The notes below the pieces were generated by a model. That model did no database searches, was not told the origin of the DNA, and was given only the letters and a program-made list of their open reading frames with translations. Position numbers and translations under genes: made by a program. A stretch of 47,500 nt of DNA from Symbiodinium natans (Eukaryota; Sar; Dinophyceae; Suessiales; Symbiodiniaceae): the NCBI GenBank assembly GCA_905221605.1, contig CAJNDS010000815.1, forward strand, positions 1 to 47,500. Reading direction: 5' to 3'. Positions 1 to 10,032 of the stretch are shown piece after piece (positions within the stretch are counted from its first letter, which is position 1; every line of letters starts with the position of its first letter).

Positions 1-186
1 CATCGTTGCATTCGGCAGCTGTCTCACTTCCGAAGCACTGGCAGGTCGGGGCCTGCAGGCTGGAGCCCATGTAGCACTTAGGGTTATAGGGCATCTGCTA
101 TGTTGTCCCTCCACACTACCCCTTTCATGGAATGCATGGGGTTGGGCTGTCTTGCAGTGCGGTCTTGTTGATGAAAACCGTAGCTC

Positions 187-253
187 CGTCAGACTTGCAT
201 GCTTTGGTTGCTTCGCAGATTCCTTCAGACTTGCATGCTTCGGTTGCTTCGAG
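187..253. repeat. Short direct tandem duplication
   Basis: Two near-identical copies of about 33 bases lie head to tail. Both contain CAGACTTGCATGCTT followed by GGTTGCTTCG. The small overlapping reading frames here repeat the same residues and are not convincing genes. Confidence 0.8.
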
Positions 254-329
254 GTTTGTCCGTACATTTCATACTCTGGGTGCAAATGCCCACACAAGCC
301 TTTCCCCCGTGGTAAAGAAGCCCAAACGT

Positions 330-690
330 ATAGGCTACCAAAGGCCTACGCGCAGAGCCTACGGTAGCCGAACCGAGGGGGTCGGGGTAGCCTACAGGTA
401 GGCCGACTGCAGGCTACCCACCCATGGATAGGGCTACCCACAGGCCTACCCCCTGGGCCGACAGGCAGGTTACCCACAGGCCTACCCGTAAGGCTTCCCA
501 CAGGCCTACTCGTGTGCCCAGCGTTGTATTTCTTCGCAGTAACCCGAAACCTTAAACCTCAGCCAAAAAGAGCTCATGGTATAGCTCCGCCCACAACACA
601 TTAGATGGGGCGGAGCCACCCTAGGCCCGAGGTAGGCCTATACGTAGGCTACCCATAGGCCGAGGTGAGGCCTACCCATAGGTTGGACGT
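330..690. repeat. Degenerate GGCCTAC/GGCTACC palindromic array
   Basis: The stretch is built from many variants of AGGCCTACCCA and its inverse (AGGCCTAC, GGCTACCCA, CCCATAGGCC). GGCCTAC occurs in both orientations every 10-25 bases, so single strands could fold into many small hairpins. A G+A-containing break at 530-600 separates two blocks. I see no gene. The unit is too degenerate for one period to be assigned. Confidence 0.8.
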
Positions 691-856
691 AGCCGTATTT
701 TCGGGCTTCTCTTTGATCCTTCCGAAAACAGTTCAGTCAAAGAACACCACTCTAGATGCACCAACACATCCCAGTGCTTAAAGAGCCTCGCCATGTACAT
801 TGAAAACCACAGGCAACCCGGTATGAGGCATTGAAATACAAGCATACAAGTTTCGG

Positions 857-898
857 TTTGGGGGTAAAATGAGCCCGCTGCGTTTTTGTTGCTTTCTC
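857..898 (+). repeat. Left arm of 42-base inverted repeat
   Basis: This segment matches the reverse complement of 2414-2455 with two differences. Both arms contain GGTAAAATGAG(C/T)CCGCTGCG followed by TTTTTGTTGCTTTCTC. The pair encloses the CCAAAA foldback and the A+T island, which suggests the ends of a decayed mobile element or an inverted duplication. No transposase is visible between the arms. Confidence 0.8.
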
Positions 899-920
899 GC
901 AGCGAACTCATTATACCCAC

Positions 921-1198
921 ACAACAAAAAAACCAAAAACTGGAAAACCAAAAAAACCAAAACCAACAAAACCAAAAAAACCAAAAAAAACAATTTTGGG
1001 GAACTCCTGGAAGTGGCTTATTATCAGCCCTTACATCGAAAAGTTCCTCATTTTTGGTTTTTTTGGTTTTGGTTTTTTTGGTTTTGGTTTTTTTGGTTTT
1101 GGTTTTTTTGGTTTTGGTTTTTTTGGTTTTGGTTTTTTTGGTTTTTCAGTTTTTGGTTTTTTGTTGGTTTTGGCTGTGTTTGGTTTTCCAGTTTTCGG
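921..1198. repeat. CCAAAA / TTTTGG foldback (long hairpin)
   Basis: The left arm (921-991) is made of CCAAAA-type units. The right arm (1049-1198) is made of the complementary GGTTTTTTTGGTTTT units, in a 14-base tandem. A non-repetitive loop of about 57 bases separates them. The arms also share the motif CCAAAAACTGGAAAACC in inverse form. Overlapping FGFFGF-type frames are products of the repeat. Confidence 0.85.
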
Positions 1199-1264
1199 CA
1201 TCTCTATAGCCCTGCTGCAACCCCTAGGGGTGGCAGAGGAGCCTAAGCATGATTTGCAACAGCA

Positions 1265-2245
1265 TATAAGTCTTAATGAAATAATAATGAATTATTAATT
1301 CATTATTGATTAATAGTTTTTTTATGGTTTACTATAATTTGATTATTAATTACTTGTTAACTCATTTATTACTTATTAATTTGTTGATTAATTAGTAATT
1401 ATGAATTAATTATTAATATTAATTAATTCATTAATCATTCATTAATCATGAAGTAATTAATTGTTAATTAATAATTAATTCAATTAATTCATTGACAAAT
1501 AATTAACAATTAATTCGCTGGCCAGTAGCGATAACCTTAAAACTTAAAATCGAAACCTTAAATTCTAACCTTGAAACCTTAAACCGTAATTTCCTAAACC
1601 TTATCCTTAAACCGTAAACCCTAACCTAAACCCATTAATTATGAACTGCTTAATTATTAATTATTAATTATCAATGAACAATTAATTGTTTATTAATTAG
1701 TTATTAAATAATAAAAACTAAGTATTAATTATTTACTATTTAATGATTGATTAATTCTTATTTAATGAATTATAAATTAAGTATTAATTATTAACTAATT
1801 ATTAATTGATTATTAATTAATTATATTTCAATTATGAATTAATTCTGATTCAGTACTTTTAAATAATTAATTATTAATTAATTATTAATAATTATCATTC
1901 AATATTCATTAATGATTCATCACTAACTATTAATTAATTATTAATTGAGATTAGTTAATTATTAAGTGGTACGTAATAATTATCAATTGATTTAGTATTA
2001 ATTAATTATTAAATATGAACTAATTATGAATTATTAATTAATTCATTATTATTATTCATTAATTATTAATATTATTTAAGTATTAATTATTCATTACTAA
2101 TTTCCACGATTTTCACGATTAATTAATTACTAATAGATTATTATTATTATTTATTATATTACATCATTTTGTTAATTTTATAATTATTCATATAGTTAAA
2201 ATTATTTATTAATTAATTAGTTTAATATTATTACATAATTACTTC
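1265..2245. repeat. A+T-rich ATTAATTA island
   Basis: Nearly 1 kb consists mostly of overlapping ATTAATTA, TTATTAATTA and similar words, in sharp contrast with the G+C-balanced flanks. No reading frame of note occurs. A patch at about 1540-1640 switches to CCTTAAACC/CCCTAAACC words resembling degraded telomere repeat. The island could be an unwinding element, a matrix-attachment region or the body of a decayed element. Nothing in the sequence decides between these. Confidence 0.85.
1545..1642 (+). repeat. Degenerate telomere-like CCTTAAAC tract
   Basis: Repeated AACCTTAAA, AACCGTAAACC and AACCCTAACCTAAACCC words resemble decayed CCCTAAA (plant/dinoflagellate type) repeats embedded in the A+T island. 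Confidence 0.5.
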
Positions 2246-2413
2246 CTCTCGAAGGTGAGTGTCCCATCCAGCCCACCTCATCCCCTACAAAACTTGCCAT
2301 GGCAAGCCTCTTTTGCTACGACAAAATAGTCGAAATACTTCGAGCACATATAACTATGGCACAAGTGAGCATAGATTCAAGATGCGGAAGACATATTTGC
2401 ATGTCAAGTGAAA

Positions 2414-2455
2414 GAGAAAGCAACAAAAACGCAGCGGACTCATTTTACCTCCAAA
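2414..2455 (-). repeat. Right arm of 42-base inverted repeat
   Basis: Reverse-complement partner of 857-898 with two mismatches. Together the arms bound a unit of about 1.6 kb that contains only repeats. Confidence 0.8.
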
Positions 2456-2984
2456 CCCAAGTTTCATACAAGTAACTTTCGTTCGCTTCACACTGATAGT
2501 TCTGCGGACCCTACAGAGGTCGTGGGAGAGAATGGAGCTAGAACCTGGCGCAAATGTGGAGCCGGACAGTGGACTCGTGCTGGGAGCGAGGAAGCAGACT
2601 GGGCAGAGTTGTGGAGGGTCGGCTGTTCTTGACCGATATGCGGGGGGGGGGCCCTCGATTCCAACGGCCGTGGCGCTTGAAGTGGATATGGTGGTTTTGA
2701 AAAAAAAAAGGCAATACTTCTTCAAAAACAGGTAAGGCAAAGTAGGGGAGATCATCTTGAGAAAAAACATGTTGTGAGTTTTTTGAAATAAGAAGCTTGA
2801 AGACTAAAGACATCCGGATAAGTGAATTGACGAAAGCCTTCCCAGGGCATCTTCAATTTAGCAGTCTTCAGTCTTCACTTCAAGTCAAAATATCAACGTA
2901 AATACATGTCTATGTGCCATTCCTAGAAAGCAGCAGATTCGAGCAGTGGTTTGCTTGTCAAGCAGACGGCTTGGCGGGTTCGCG

Positions 2985-3052
2985 TGCGCGTGCGCGAACG
3001 CATGCGCGTGCGTGAGTGCCAGTGTGTGTGTGTGTGTGGGTGGGTGGGTTTA
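2985..3052. repeat. Alternating purine-pyrimidine tract (GCGTGCGCG then GTGTGT)
   Basis: An alternating GCGTGCGCGTGCGCG segment runs into a GTGTGTGTGTGTGTG tract and then GGGTGGGTGGG. Such alternation is the classic context for Z-DNA, and the trailing G runs could add a G-rich structure. No coding role is evident. Confidence 0.75.
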
Positions 3053-3206
3053 GTGTGAACTGCTCGTATACTGGCATTAAGGTTTGGGGCTGACACCCGG
3101 CCAGAGCTACAATGCGCTGCTTGGAAACACATGGCATCAAAGAGAAGTTGGGTTTGCTCCAGATCCCGAAGACGCCAGTGCCGCGAAAAGCACGAAAAGC
3201 CGAAAC

Positions 3207-3276
3207 CTCCAAGCATCTTTGCCAGGGCTTCCAAACTGGAGCCCAGCTCACGTATGCAAAGCGGGACCCCAGCAGC
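3207..3276 (-). CDS. Probable internal exon of an unrecognised gene
   Basis: A 70-base open stretch is bounded by an AG|G acceptor (AGAAG|GCTGCT) and a GT donor (GGAG|GTTTCG). It reads AAGVPLCIRELGSSLEALAK followed by ML and a split G codon. The helical character (SSLEALAKML) and clean borders suggest a real exon. I found no confident partner exons and no family match. Confidence 0.4.
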
Positions 3277-3279
3277 CTT

Positions 3280-6248
3280 CTGCGACCGACTTCGCCCAGA
3301 GCCTGCCAGAAAAGGCATGAGTCTTTGCAATCAGGCTGAGGTGATGCGGCTGAAGATTCGAGGGTTTGAGGTTTGCCCTACATGGATGCTCAACCTTGAT
3401 TTGGGGCTATGGGCCTTGACTGTGGCTACTTTGCTCTGCTACTTCTTGGATTGCTCCTGAGCTTGGGTAGTCTACCGTACCATACTATGGCCGTAGAACC
3501 TTGCCCAGATGATCCAGCGAGCTACCTCGCGAAGCCCTCGAAGCCTGCAGCCTGGAAAGTGACAAGACTCTCGTCTGATGCTTCAAAAGCAGCCCCCGTG
3601 ACCACGTGTGACCCATAGGGGCCCCCCCTGAAAGCTAGGAAAGACCTGAGAAGCTGAAATTTTTCAGAGCAAACCCCAAACTGCGAACAACAGCTTGGCC
3701 TCATTCGTCCGACGGGCAGCAATGAGCTTCTCCCGAGCTGGTACAACCTCTCAAACTCGTTGAGAGCGGTGGAGGCTCCTACAGCAAACCCTGAAACTCT
3801 GCGAGGCCCAGGTCGTTCTTGCAAGTCTACCCTACCAGTATGAATATGAATCTATACCATACTCTCAAAGCTGCGTTGAGTTGGAGTTGCAGGGCATTCC
3901 AAGGCCTCATCCCGCACATAGACCAGTCTCTGAATGGCCTCCGCTGGCATGTGGGGGGACTCCCGCATTGCGCCAGCTTCGCAAATCTTTCCCGACCCCA
4001 AGGCACCCCCTGAACCCAGAACACCAACTCCCTGAGCCGCCCTAAGGCCCTCAGCCCTACCAATGCAGAACATCTGTGGCTCCAAAGTTTCCAAAGGCCT
4101 GCGCAGCCTCGAGGTGCGAGGACTGAAAGGTCTGCGGCAACAGTTCAGAGGGCATAGAGTCTGGGGGGGGCTTTTCAAAATTTAGAAGTGCATAGTCTTC
4201 AGAGGTTCATCTTCTGCTGCTGTTTCAGCTGCCGTGTCACTGAAACGCAGCGGAAGCTTCCTATGCATCGTATGGCATCGTCTGGCTCGCATCGCAACTC
4301 CGCTCTCAGTGACACTGGCTGCCGCAATCTGCCGCACCTCTGGAGCGCGTGGAGAACTATTTGGCGATGCAAGCGGCTCCTGGCGTCTCAAGATTCCTCA
4401 AGCCCCTACCACCCCCTTTGGTGACCTCGCCAGGAAACAGCCGTAAACCAAAAGCTCCAGTCTTTGCCGTAAGATTCACGTGGAACATGCCGGAATGCTT
4501 CCCGGAATGCCCTCCTCTCGAGCCCGGCGCACCGAGGCCCTGAGCTGCCCCAGGTGAACCAAACGTGACGAGTTCTGATGCCGTGACAGTCGTGACAGCA
4601 CACTTTAGTCAAGCTCAGGGCTGGGCTCCATAAGAGGCGAGTGCGAATACGACTGCTATTTCACAGTCATGTGTGTTCTGTACCGGCAGAAATTTCTGAA
4701 GAAGACACTGTGTGGCCTACTTGACTAGAGTAGAAACTGATCATGGGCCACGCGTCGTGAGTAGAAGGCCTTTCCAGATCAACTTTCTACCCCTGGGAGC
4801 ACGTCACTCATCACACGGCACGGAATTTCAGGTGTGTCCGAGATGGATTCCAAGTGATGCCTAGCAGCTAAAACCACGGAGACCATGACGGTTTCATTGA
4901 TGTCCGACAAAAGCATGCACTTCGCACAAACGAAGATTTTTTTCTGATTCATGCTGGTCGAGCGCACTGCGGTCTGCAACGTAGTCTGGGATCGCAATAG
5001 CTCGCAGGGAGGCCAGAAGAAATCTGGAACCCTGTAGAGCTTGTTTTCTGCTTTGCTCCTCCAACTAGCTGCCCGCGCTCGCAGCAGGGCACCACCTCCT
5101 GAAGCTGATCAGTCCGAACTGTCGCACATGACATGCAACAACGTACTCAGACGCTTGAGATGCCTTGTCTCACACAGCCTCTGCGGAGCTTGCGCAATGA
5201 TCGCATGCACCTTTTCAGTCGCGAGGTCACCGCACGAAGACCTGGCTCCAAGGGCTCCAACTAGCAGGGGCTGATGTCGCACAGAAAAAATCCAACTCCA
5301 GCCGCCAAGCCTTCTGCGCTAGGGAGGAATGACCTCAAGTCGCAAGCACCCCAGAAGCCCCGTGGCTTGGCACGCTTTAGAAGCTTTTGCCTGCTGGCTT
5401 GCCTGCCGAATTTATGTGTTTACATTGTTTGCTTGGCCAATGTGTGATCGATGCTGTTTTTCCTCGCTTCTGTCTTATCCGGCGAGGCCTGGCCATAGGA
5501 GTCTGGGGGGGGTCAAGCAGGTACGCCACCTCCATTCTGATTCGCCAGGAGTAGGGGGAATTTGGGGCCGACCGTATGGGACGGCACAACAGTGTACCCC
5601 ATCACCTCTTCGGTGCTGCTAAAACCCACCTTGCTTTACCCCCGCCCCATCCCCCCCCGGCCCAACCCTCCCAAACGCTAGCATTCCTGGAAGGGGACCC
5701 ACGCCCCGGCCGAGGCGGGGAGGCGGGTCGCGTAGCATTAAAACTGTTTGTACTGCCGGTAATGAGAATGCTGTTGTTGACATTCCTGCTATGTGCTGCC
5801 ATCGCAGCTGTTGGATTGGCTGGGTTCCTCTTGTTGGCTCTCACAAACCACGCTGTCTCATGTGACTGCGGGAGCCGTTGTGGTGGAGGTTGCTGTCATC
5901 GTTCTTCCAACAGAAGCTGCCGTGTATGCCAAGTTCCTCGAACCTACGCAGGACACCCTTGAAACAAGCCTAAGCCCAAGCCCAACCCCGAGTCCGAACA
6001 CGAAGGATGTGAGTGCCGAATCTTTGCATGCAAATCACGTCGAATACTCAATTACAGGGCATGCTCACGCACACTGTTCAGCGCATCTTTCAAGGAGTCT
6101 TCAAAAGTGCCGAGTCTGAGGTCGCCGCAACGACATCTACTGCTACTGGCCGCCCATCCTTGCCGGGTTCCTGCAAGCACCGTAAAACACCGTGCTCAAT
6201 GGAAACAGCGTGAGGTCAAGGCATCCAAAAGCCATCGCACACAAGGGC
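3280..6248. other. Stretch without a convincing gene
   Basis: Many short frames occur on both strands, but none shows a family motif together with splice borders. The best candidate is a plus-strand hydrophobic frame near 5760-5850 (MRMLLLTFLLCAAIAAVGLA, then a cysteine-rich tail), which could encode a membrane segment. Its continuation switches frame and cannot be resolved. Poly-C and G-rich runs occur at 5640-5730. Confidence 0.4.
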
Positions 6249-6684
6249 TCAGTCCGGCTGCAACTCGAACTCGACGCGCTCGCCTTCCTTCAAGGCCACT
6301 CGCCTGACAGTCCCGTGCTCACACTGCTAACCTGGTAATCTCTTGCGGGACCTTCCATGTTCATCGCGGCGGACATCCCTGACAAGTTGAAGTGACAAGA
6401 AGCTTCCAAAGGTCACAACAGGCTGGAACCGTCTCAGGAAATTGCGTTGAAGCTCTGCGTTGGCCTCTTGTGCACAAAGATATCGGGGCCGCCAGCATCA
6501 GGGGCGATAAAGCCGTAGCTCTGCAGGCGGAAGCTTGAAACATGCAGACACAGGCAGACACATCACACACAAAGAAGTGCCTCTGCACGAGACTTCTCCC
6601 ACAAAGAACCGAACTCCATTGCCAAGTACTTTTCTTAGGTGCAGCGGACCTTGCGGTTGCCGAACATGATCACGGTGCCACGAC
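6249..6684 (-). CDS. Cold-shock-domain (CSD) protein, four exons
   Basis: Four phase-compatible exons (6650-6684, 6468-6520, 6352-6378, 6249-6303) encode nearly a whole cold-shock domain. The order is GTVIMFGNRK, SYGFIAPDAGGPDIFVHK, DVRRDEHGR, then RVALKEGERVEFELQPD and TGA. The GxVxxF start, the (S)YGFI and DIFVH RNA-binding strands and the ALKEGExVEFEL end are family hallmarks. Cold-shock proteins bind single-stranded nucleic acid through these aromatic strands and are known to be abundant in dinoflagellates. Introns start GT, GA and GT. Acceptors are AG|A once and AG|G twice. The start is unsure. One option is an ATG just downstream of a CAG near 6820, joined through a GA donor to 6684, giving a protein of only about 60 residues. 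CSP1-like proteins of similar size are known. Confidence 0.85.
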
Positions 6685-6916
6685 CTCAGCGGCCGTGGTC
6701 CTGTGAATCTACTGCGAGCCTCAAAATGCTCGGCGCAGCTGAGGTCCCGACGAGGGTCGTACAAAAATCTCGAAAGCCGAAGCATGGCCGACTAGGTGGT
6801 CTTTCCATCTGCAACAAGCATAGACAATGTGAAGCGGCAGTGCTTCGACGGTGGTACTGTAGGAGACTGGCCTGACAGGCTCGCAGCAGTGTTCAATGTT
6901 TATGTCGAGGCATTGC

Positions 6917-6994
6917 TCACTTGATATCCTGGTGGAGCTTGAACAGACAACCGCAGAGGTCTGGCCACTGCTCTACGACCAAGCAAGACACAGC
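6917..6994 (-). CDS. Probable C-terminal exon of an unrecognised gene
   Basis: A 26-codon frame starts after an AG|G acceptor (GTGAAG|GCTGTG) and ends with TGA. It reads AVSCLVVEQWPDLCGCLFKL then HQDIK. Composition looks like protein (three cysteines, amphipathic end). The plus strand is also open here, so strand choice rests partly on the minus-strand bias of the window. Upstream exons were not identified. Confidence 0.35.
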   Translation of the reverse strand, partial: AVSCLVVEQWPDLCGCLFKLHQDIK

Positions 6995-6999
6995 CTTCA

Positions 7000-9100
7000 C
7001 GGAGCAAGAAGAATCCAAGAAACACGAACCCGATATAACCCGATCCAGCAGTCCAAATCCGGTTTTGCAGCCCGAAGACCGGCGCGAGTGATCCGACGGT
7101 CTGCGAATGCAGGTGAGACACTGAGGGCACCCTGTCTTTAGAGCACCCGTTTTGCTCCGCATGCACGCAGAGGGGGGCACTGAATGTCGGCAGAAAATGC
7201 GGCAAACAAAGCCGGACTACAGACAAATGGTAATACCCAGGTCTCACCTATCCTCCGAATACGCGCTCATGCGAAGCATCGAACAGCATCACCACAGCCT
7301 GGGGATACCTTTTCTTGAGCTAGTAGAATGAGTAGAAGTCCTTTCTGGTAAGGGTAGCTTCTTGAACAAGCGCACAACCAAAAACAAACTTGCTAACGCT
7401 CTGTTCATTGACAGGCTTGTCACGTGACCTGCCCACCATCGATGGCCCGAGGGCGTGGCCTCGAGCTGAAGACTGGCGATATGTGACCAGCAGGCCGTGA
7501 ACGAAGTGTTTTTGCCGATGCGCTCCGGCCCTTTATTCAACAATCCGCACTTGTTTTGGCACTTCCCTGGAGAGTCGCTGCTGATACAAGGCAAACCCTT
7601 TCATCAGGTAATAACGGAAACCCGCGTTTGGGAAGTAGATGAAGGCAAAAGCTTGGTGTGCCCTCTGCCTCGTTGGCAGCGCTGCGATCGCCCGGTGCAG
7701 CGACTGGGAGGAATGTCTGTTGGATCCATAAATCTGCACGACTGACATCGACTGACGACATCTTAGACATGTTAGACAAGCCAGCTTGGAGGTGGAAACA
7801 GGCCTACGCGAGCCTTTGCTGTTCGATTGTTCCGGCGAAGGTCCCGGATCATAAAAAGGTTCCTAAACGCAGACTGCTACTGGCCTTTTTCGCAGACGGT
7901 GGCACCACAGCTGCATACTTCAGCGCTTTCACGCGGTCCTGGACACCCGAAGAAGCAGTTCTAAGAGTATGATGACCGGTGACCCTTCAGAGGTTTCAAC
8001 ATGTCCACAACATCTCGCCAGCTTGGTGATTCTTCAGACTTTTGTTCTTCTTCATTGTCGCGCTAGATGCTGGACCTTTCGACGGAATAGCCTACGTAAG
8101 TCAAGCAAAGCTGGTAGCAGTCCACAAAGGTTCGTCGAGGGTCCTCCTTGGTGCAGCTCGGCGGGGGGCCCTTTAAGACAAAGGGAACAAGCGGAGTAGC
8201 TGCAGGCACCTCGGTCCAAATCTTGCTGCAGATCAACCCTTGAATATAGCATGCTTCACGCGTGCTGCAACCGCGCCGTTGTGTGCCACAGAAGATGCAT
8301 CCACGGAGTCAGACTATGTGATGTGCCTTGATGTGCCACCCTCAAAGCTGCATACATCCTGAAAACTCTGCTGGCACTCGGGCTCCGAAAAACTGCACAG
8401 CCTTTTGCTCCATGCTTTGCCGTGCTCGATGTCTGCTTGATCCTCCTACGGGACCTTGCTGACTGGACCTGACACGTCGGAAGCGCTCTGCTTCGAGGTC
8501 GGCATTGCGATCACCAGGATCTGATTTCCAGCTCTGGCAAAAGTCAAAGAATCATCGCGAACAACACTAGAGGGTTGCCAAGCAAACGCACTCTAGCTAC
8601 TTTAGCTTTGGCAGATTGCCAAGCGAAGCGATTGCAGGCACCTTCTGTGCCCGGGCGCTCTGCGGGAGGCAACTGCGCGAATGCATTCCAATGGTGGTGC
8701 TTTCTAATATTCGGCCGACTGGACTTTCTGAACTCTACAAACCGCCGCGCCACGAACGGCGAACTGGGCCTACTTCTTGTAGCAACCCCGCCTTTGACAG
8801 GCCCGGCCGATAAGTTTTTTCTGAGACCAGTAGGAAATCCGGAGCCCTGATCCGACCAACAGGCAAAATCGATGCCTGATCTGACCACAAAAAAGCCCTG
8901 AACATTACAGGAGTGTCAATAAACGAACAAGCAACAAGGTGACGGAATGATTGTTTTTCGACCTGTGAAGTCGCAAAAACATCGTCCAGATCCGGCGCGA
9001 ATGCTGTGAAGAAGTGTCACACAGCTCTCTCAGCCCCCTCGCCCCTACAAAGCGGGGTAAGGGCTCTGATGCTCCGTAAAGATTGATAGAGCGTTGCCGA
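7000..9100. other. Stretch without a convincing gene
   Basis: Several 60-115 codon frames overlap on both strands (for example 7289-7594 minus, 7658-7972 plus, 8544-8888 minus). None carries a recognisable motif or a coherent exon chain. Undetected small exons are possible. Confidence 0.4.
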
Positions 9101-9107
9101 CTGTGGC

Positions 9108-9362
9108 GAGAGAGCAAGAGAGGATGAGAGAGGATGAGAGAGGATGAGAGCGGATGAGAGAGGATGAGAGAGGATGAGAGCGGATGAGAGAGGATGAGAA
9201 AGGATGAGAGAGGATGAGAGCGGATGAGAGAGGATGAGAGAGGATGAGAGCGGATGAGAGAGGATGAGAGAGGATGAGAGAGGATGAGAGCGGAGGATGC
9301 GAGAGGATAGGATGAGAGAGGATATAGGATGAGAGAGGATGAGAGAGGATATGAGAGCGGGA
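9108..9362. repeat. 10-base minisatellite GGATGAGAGA/GGATGAGAGC
   Basis: About 20 tandem copies of GGATGAGAG(A/C) occur, with a partial 30-base higher order (two A-type units then one C-type). The far end decays into GGATAGGATGAGAG variants. Because 30 bases equals ten codons, all three minus frames stay open and read LSSSLILSHP. The overlapping long frames are therefore artefacts. Confidence 0.9.
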
Positions 9363-9469
9363 ACGGAAGAGGAGTCGACTGAAGCTTCATCTAACGCGGG
9401 GCCCTTGCAAGCCATTTCCGAAAGGGTTGAAAACTGCGACCGCCTTCTAATCCGGGCTTGTAGTAGGGG

Positions 9470-9552
9470 CTAGTCCGGGATCGAACTTTCCCGATGCCTT
9501 GCACTGTAGGCAATGTTACTCTATCGTGCTCTGCCTTCCCGCCTGAGCTTTC
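9470..9552 (-). repeat. tRNA-like promoter boxes, possible SINE fragment
   Basis: Read on the minus strand, AAGCTCAGGCGG (9539-9550) resembles a tRNA A box and AGTTCGATCCC (9477-9487) resembles a B box, with a possible small stem-loop between them. The acceptor stem does not close and the T loop is one base too long, so this is not a functional tRNA. A tRNA-derived SINE head lying behind a gene end is the best guess. Confidence 0.3.
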
Positions 9553-9650
9553 CAAAAGGGCGCCAAGTCTCAGCCGAACCAGCTGTTGGCCTGGTACTCT
9601 AAGCTCCATAAGAGGCAAGGAGACGAAGGTGCTCAGTGAGGTTAAGGAGG

Positions 9651-9770
9651 TTAAATGACATTCTCCCCTTCTCCCCTGGCCTTGACGATGATTTCGTTGA
9701 CGGCTTTCTGCAACTCCTTGGCTTTGGACTTCCCTGCGATCCGGGCTCCCGTGGAGTCCACGTCCCAGCC
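9651..9770 (-). CDS. C-terminal exon, unrecognised lysine-rich protein
   Basis: A 120-base exon begins at an AG|G acceptor (TCCCAG|GGCTGG) and ends with TAA. It reads GWDVDSTGARIAGKSKAKEL, then QKAVNEIIVK and ARGEGENVI. The charged helical character and G/C-rich third positions look strongly coding. It contains no methionine. It may be the last exon of the signal-peptide gene at 10020-10481, since the strand matches and a possible exon ending AVKFW followed by a GT donor lies between them. I do not recognise the family. Confidence 0.65.
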   Translation of the reverse strand, partial: GWDVDSTGARIAGKSKAKELQKAVNEIIVKARGEGENVI

Positions 9771-9977
9771 CTGGGAGCTTAGGAAGGTTCACATGTCATC
9801 AATGTGGCGATGGGGGTTTCAGGGATCTTGGGGGCTTTTTGGTGTGATTTCGTGTTTTGGGTCTGCTTAAGGTTGCTTATCTTTTCGGGTGATTCAAAGG
9901 CTGAACTGCCCTGCACCCAAAACTTGACGGCCACGATTCCAGCATGCCAATGCCACAGCAAATTCGAGCAGGGCTCG

Positions 9978-10032
9978 AGGGTTTCAGGGTTTAGAGTTTA
10001 AGGTCGTCAACCCTTATCCCTAAACCCTCCAA
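9978..10032. repeat. Head-to-head telomere-like patch
   Basis: GGGTTTCAGGGTTTAGAG is followed about 15 bases later by ATCCCTAAACCCTCC. TTTAGGG-type and CCCTAAA-type words thus face each other in inverse orientation. Confidence 0.6.
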
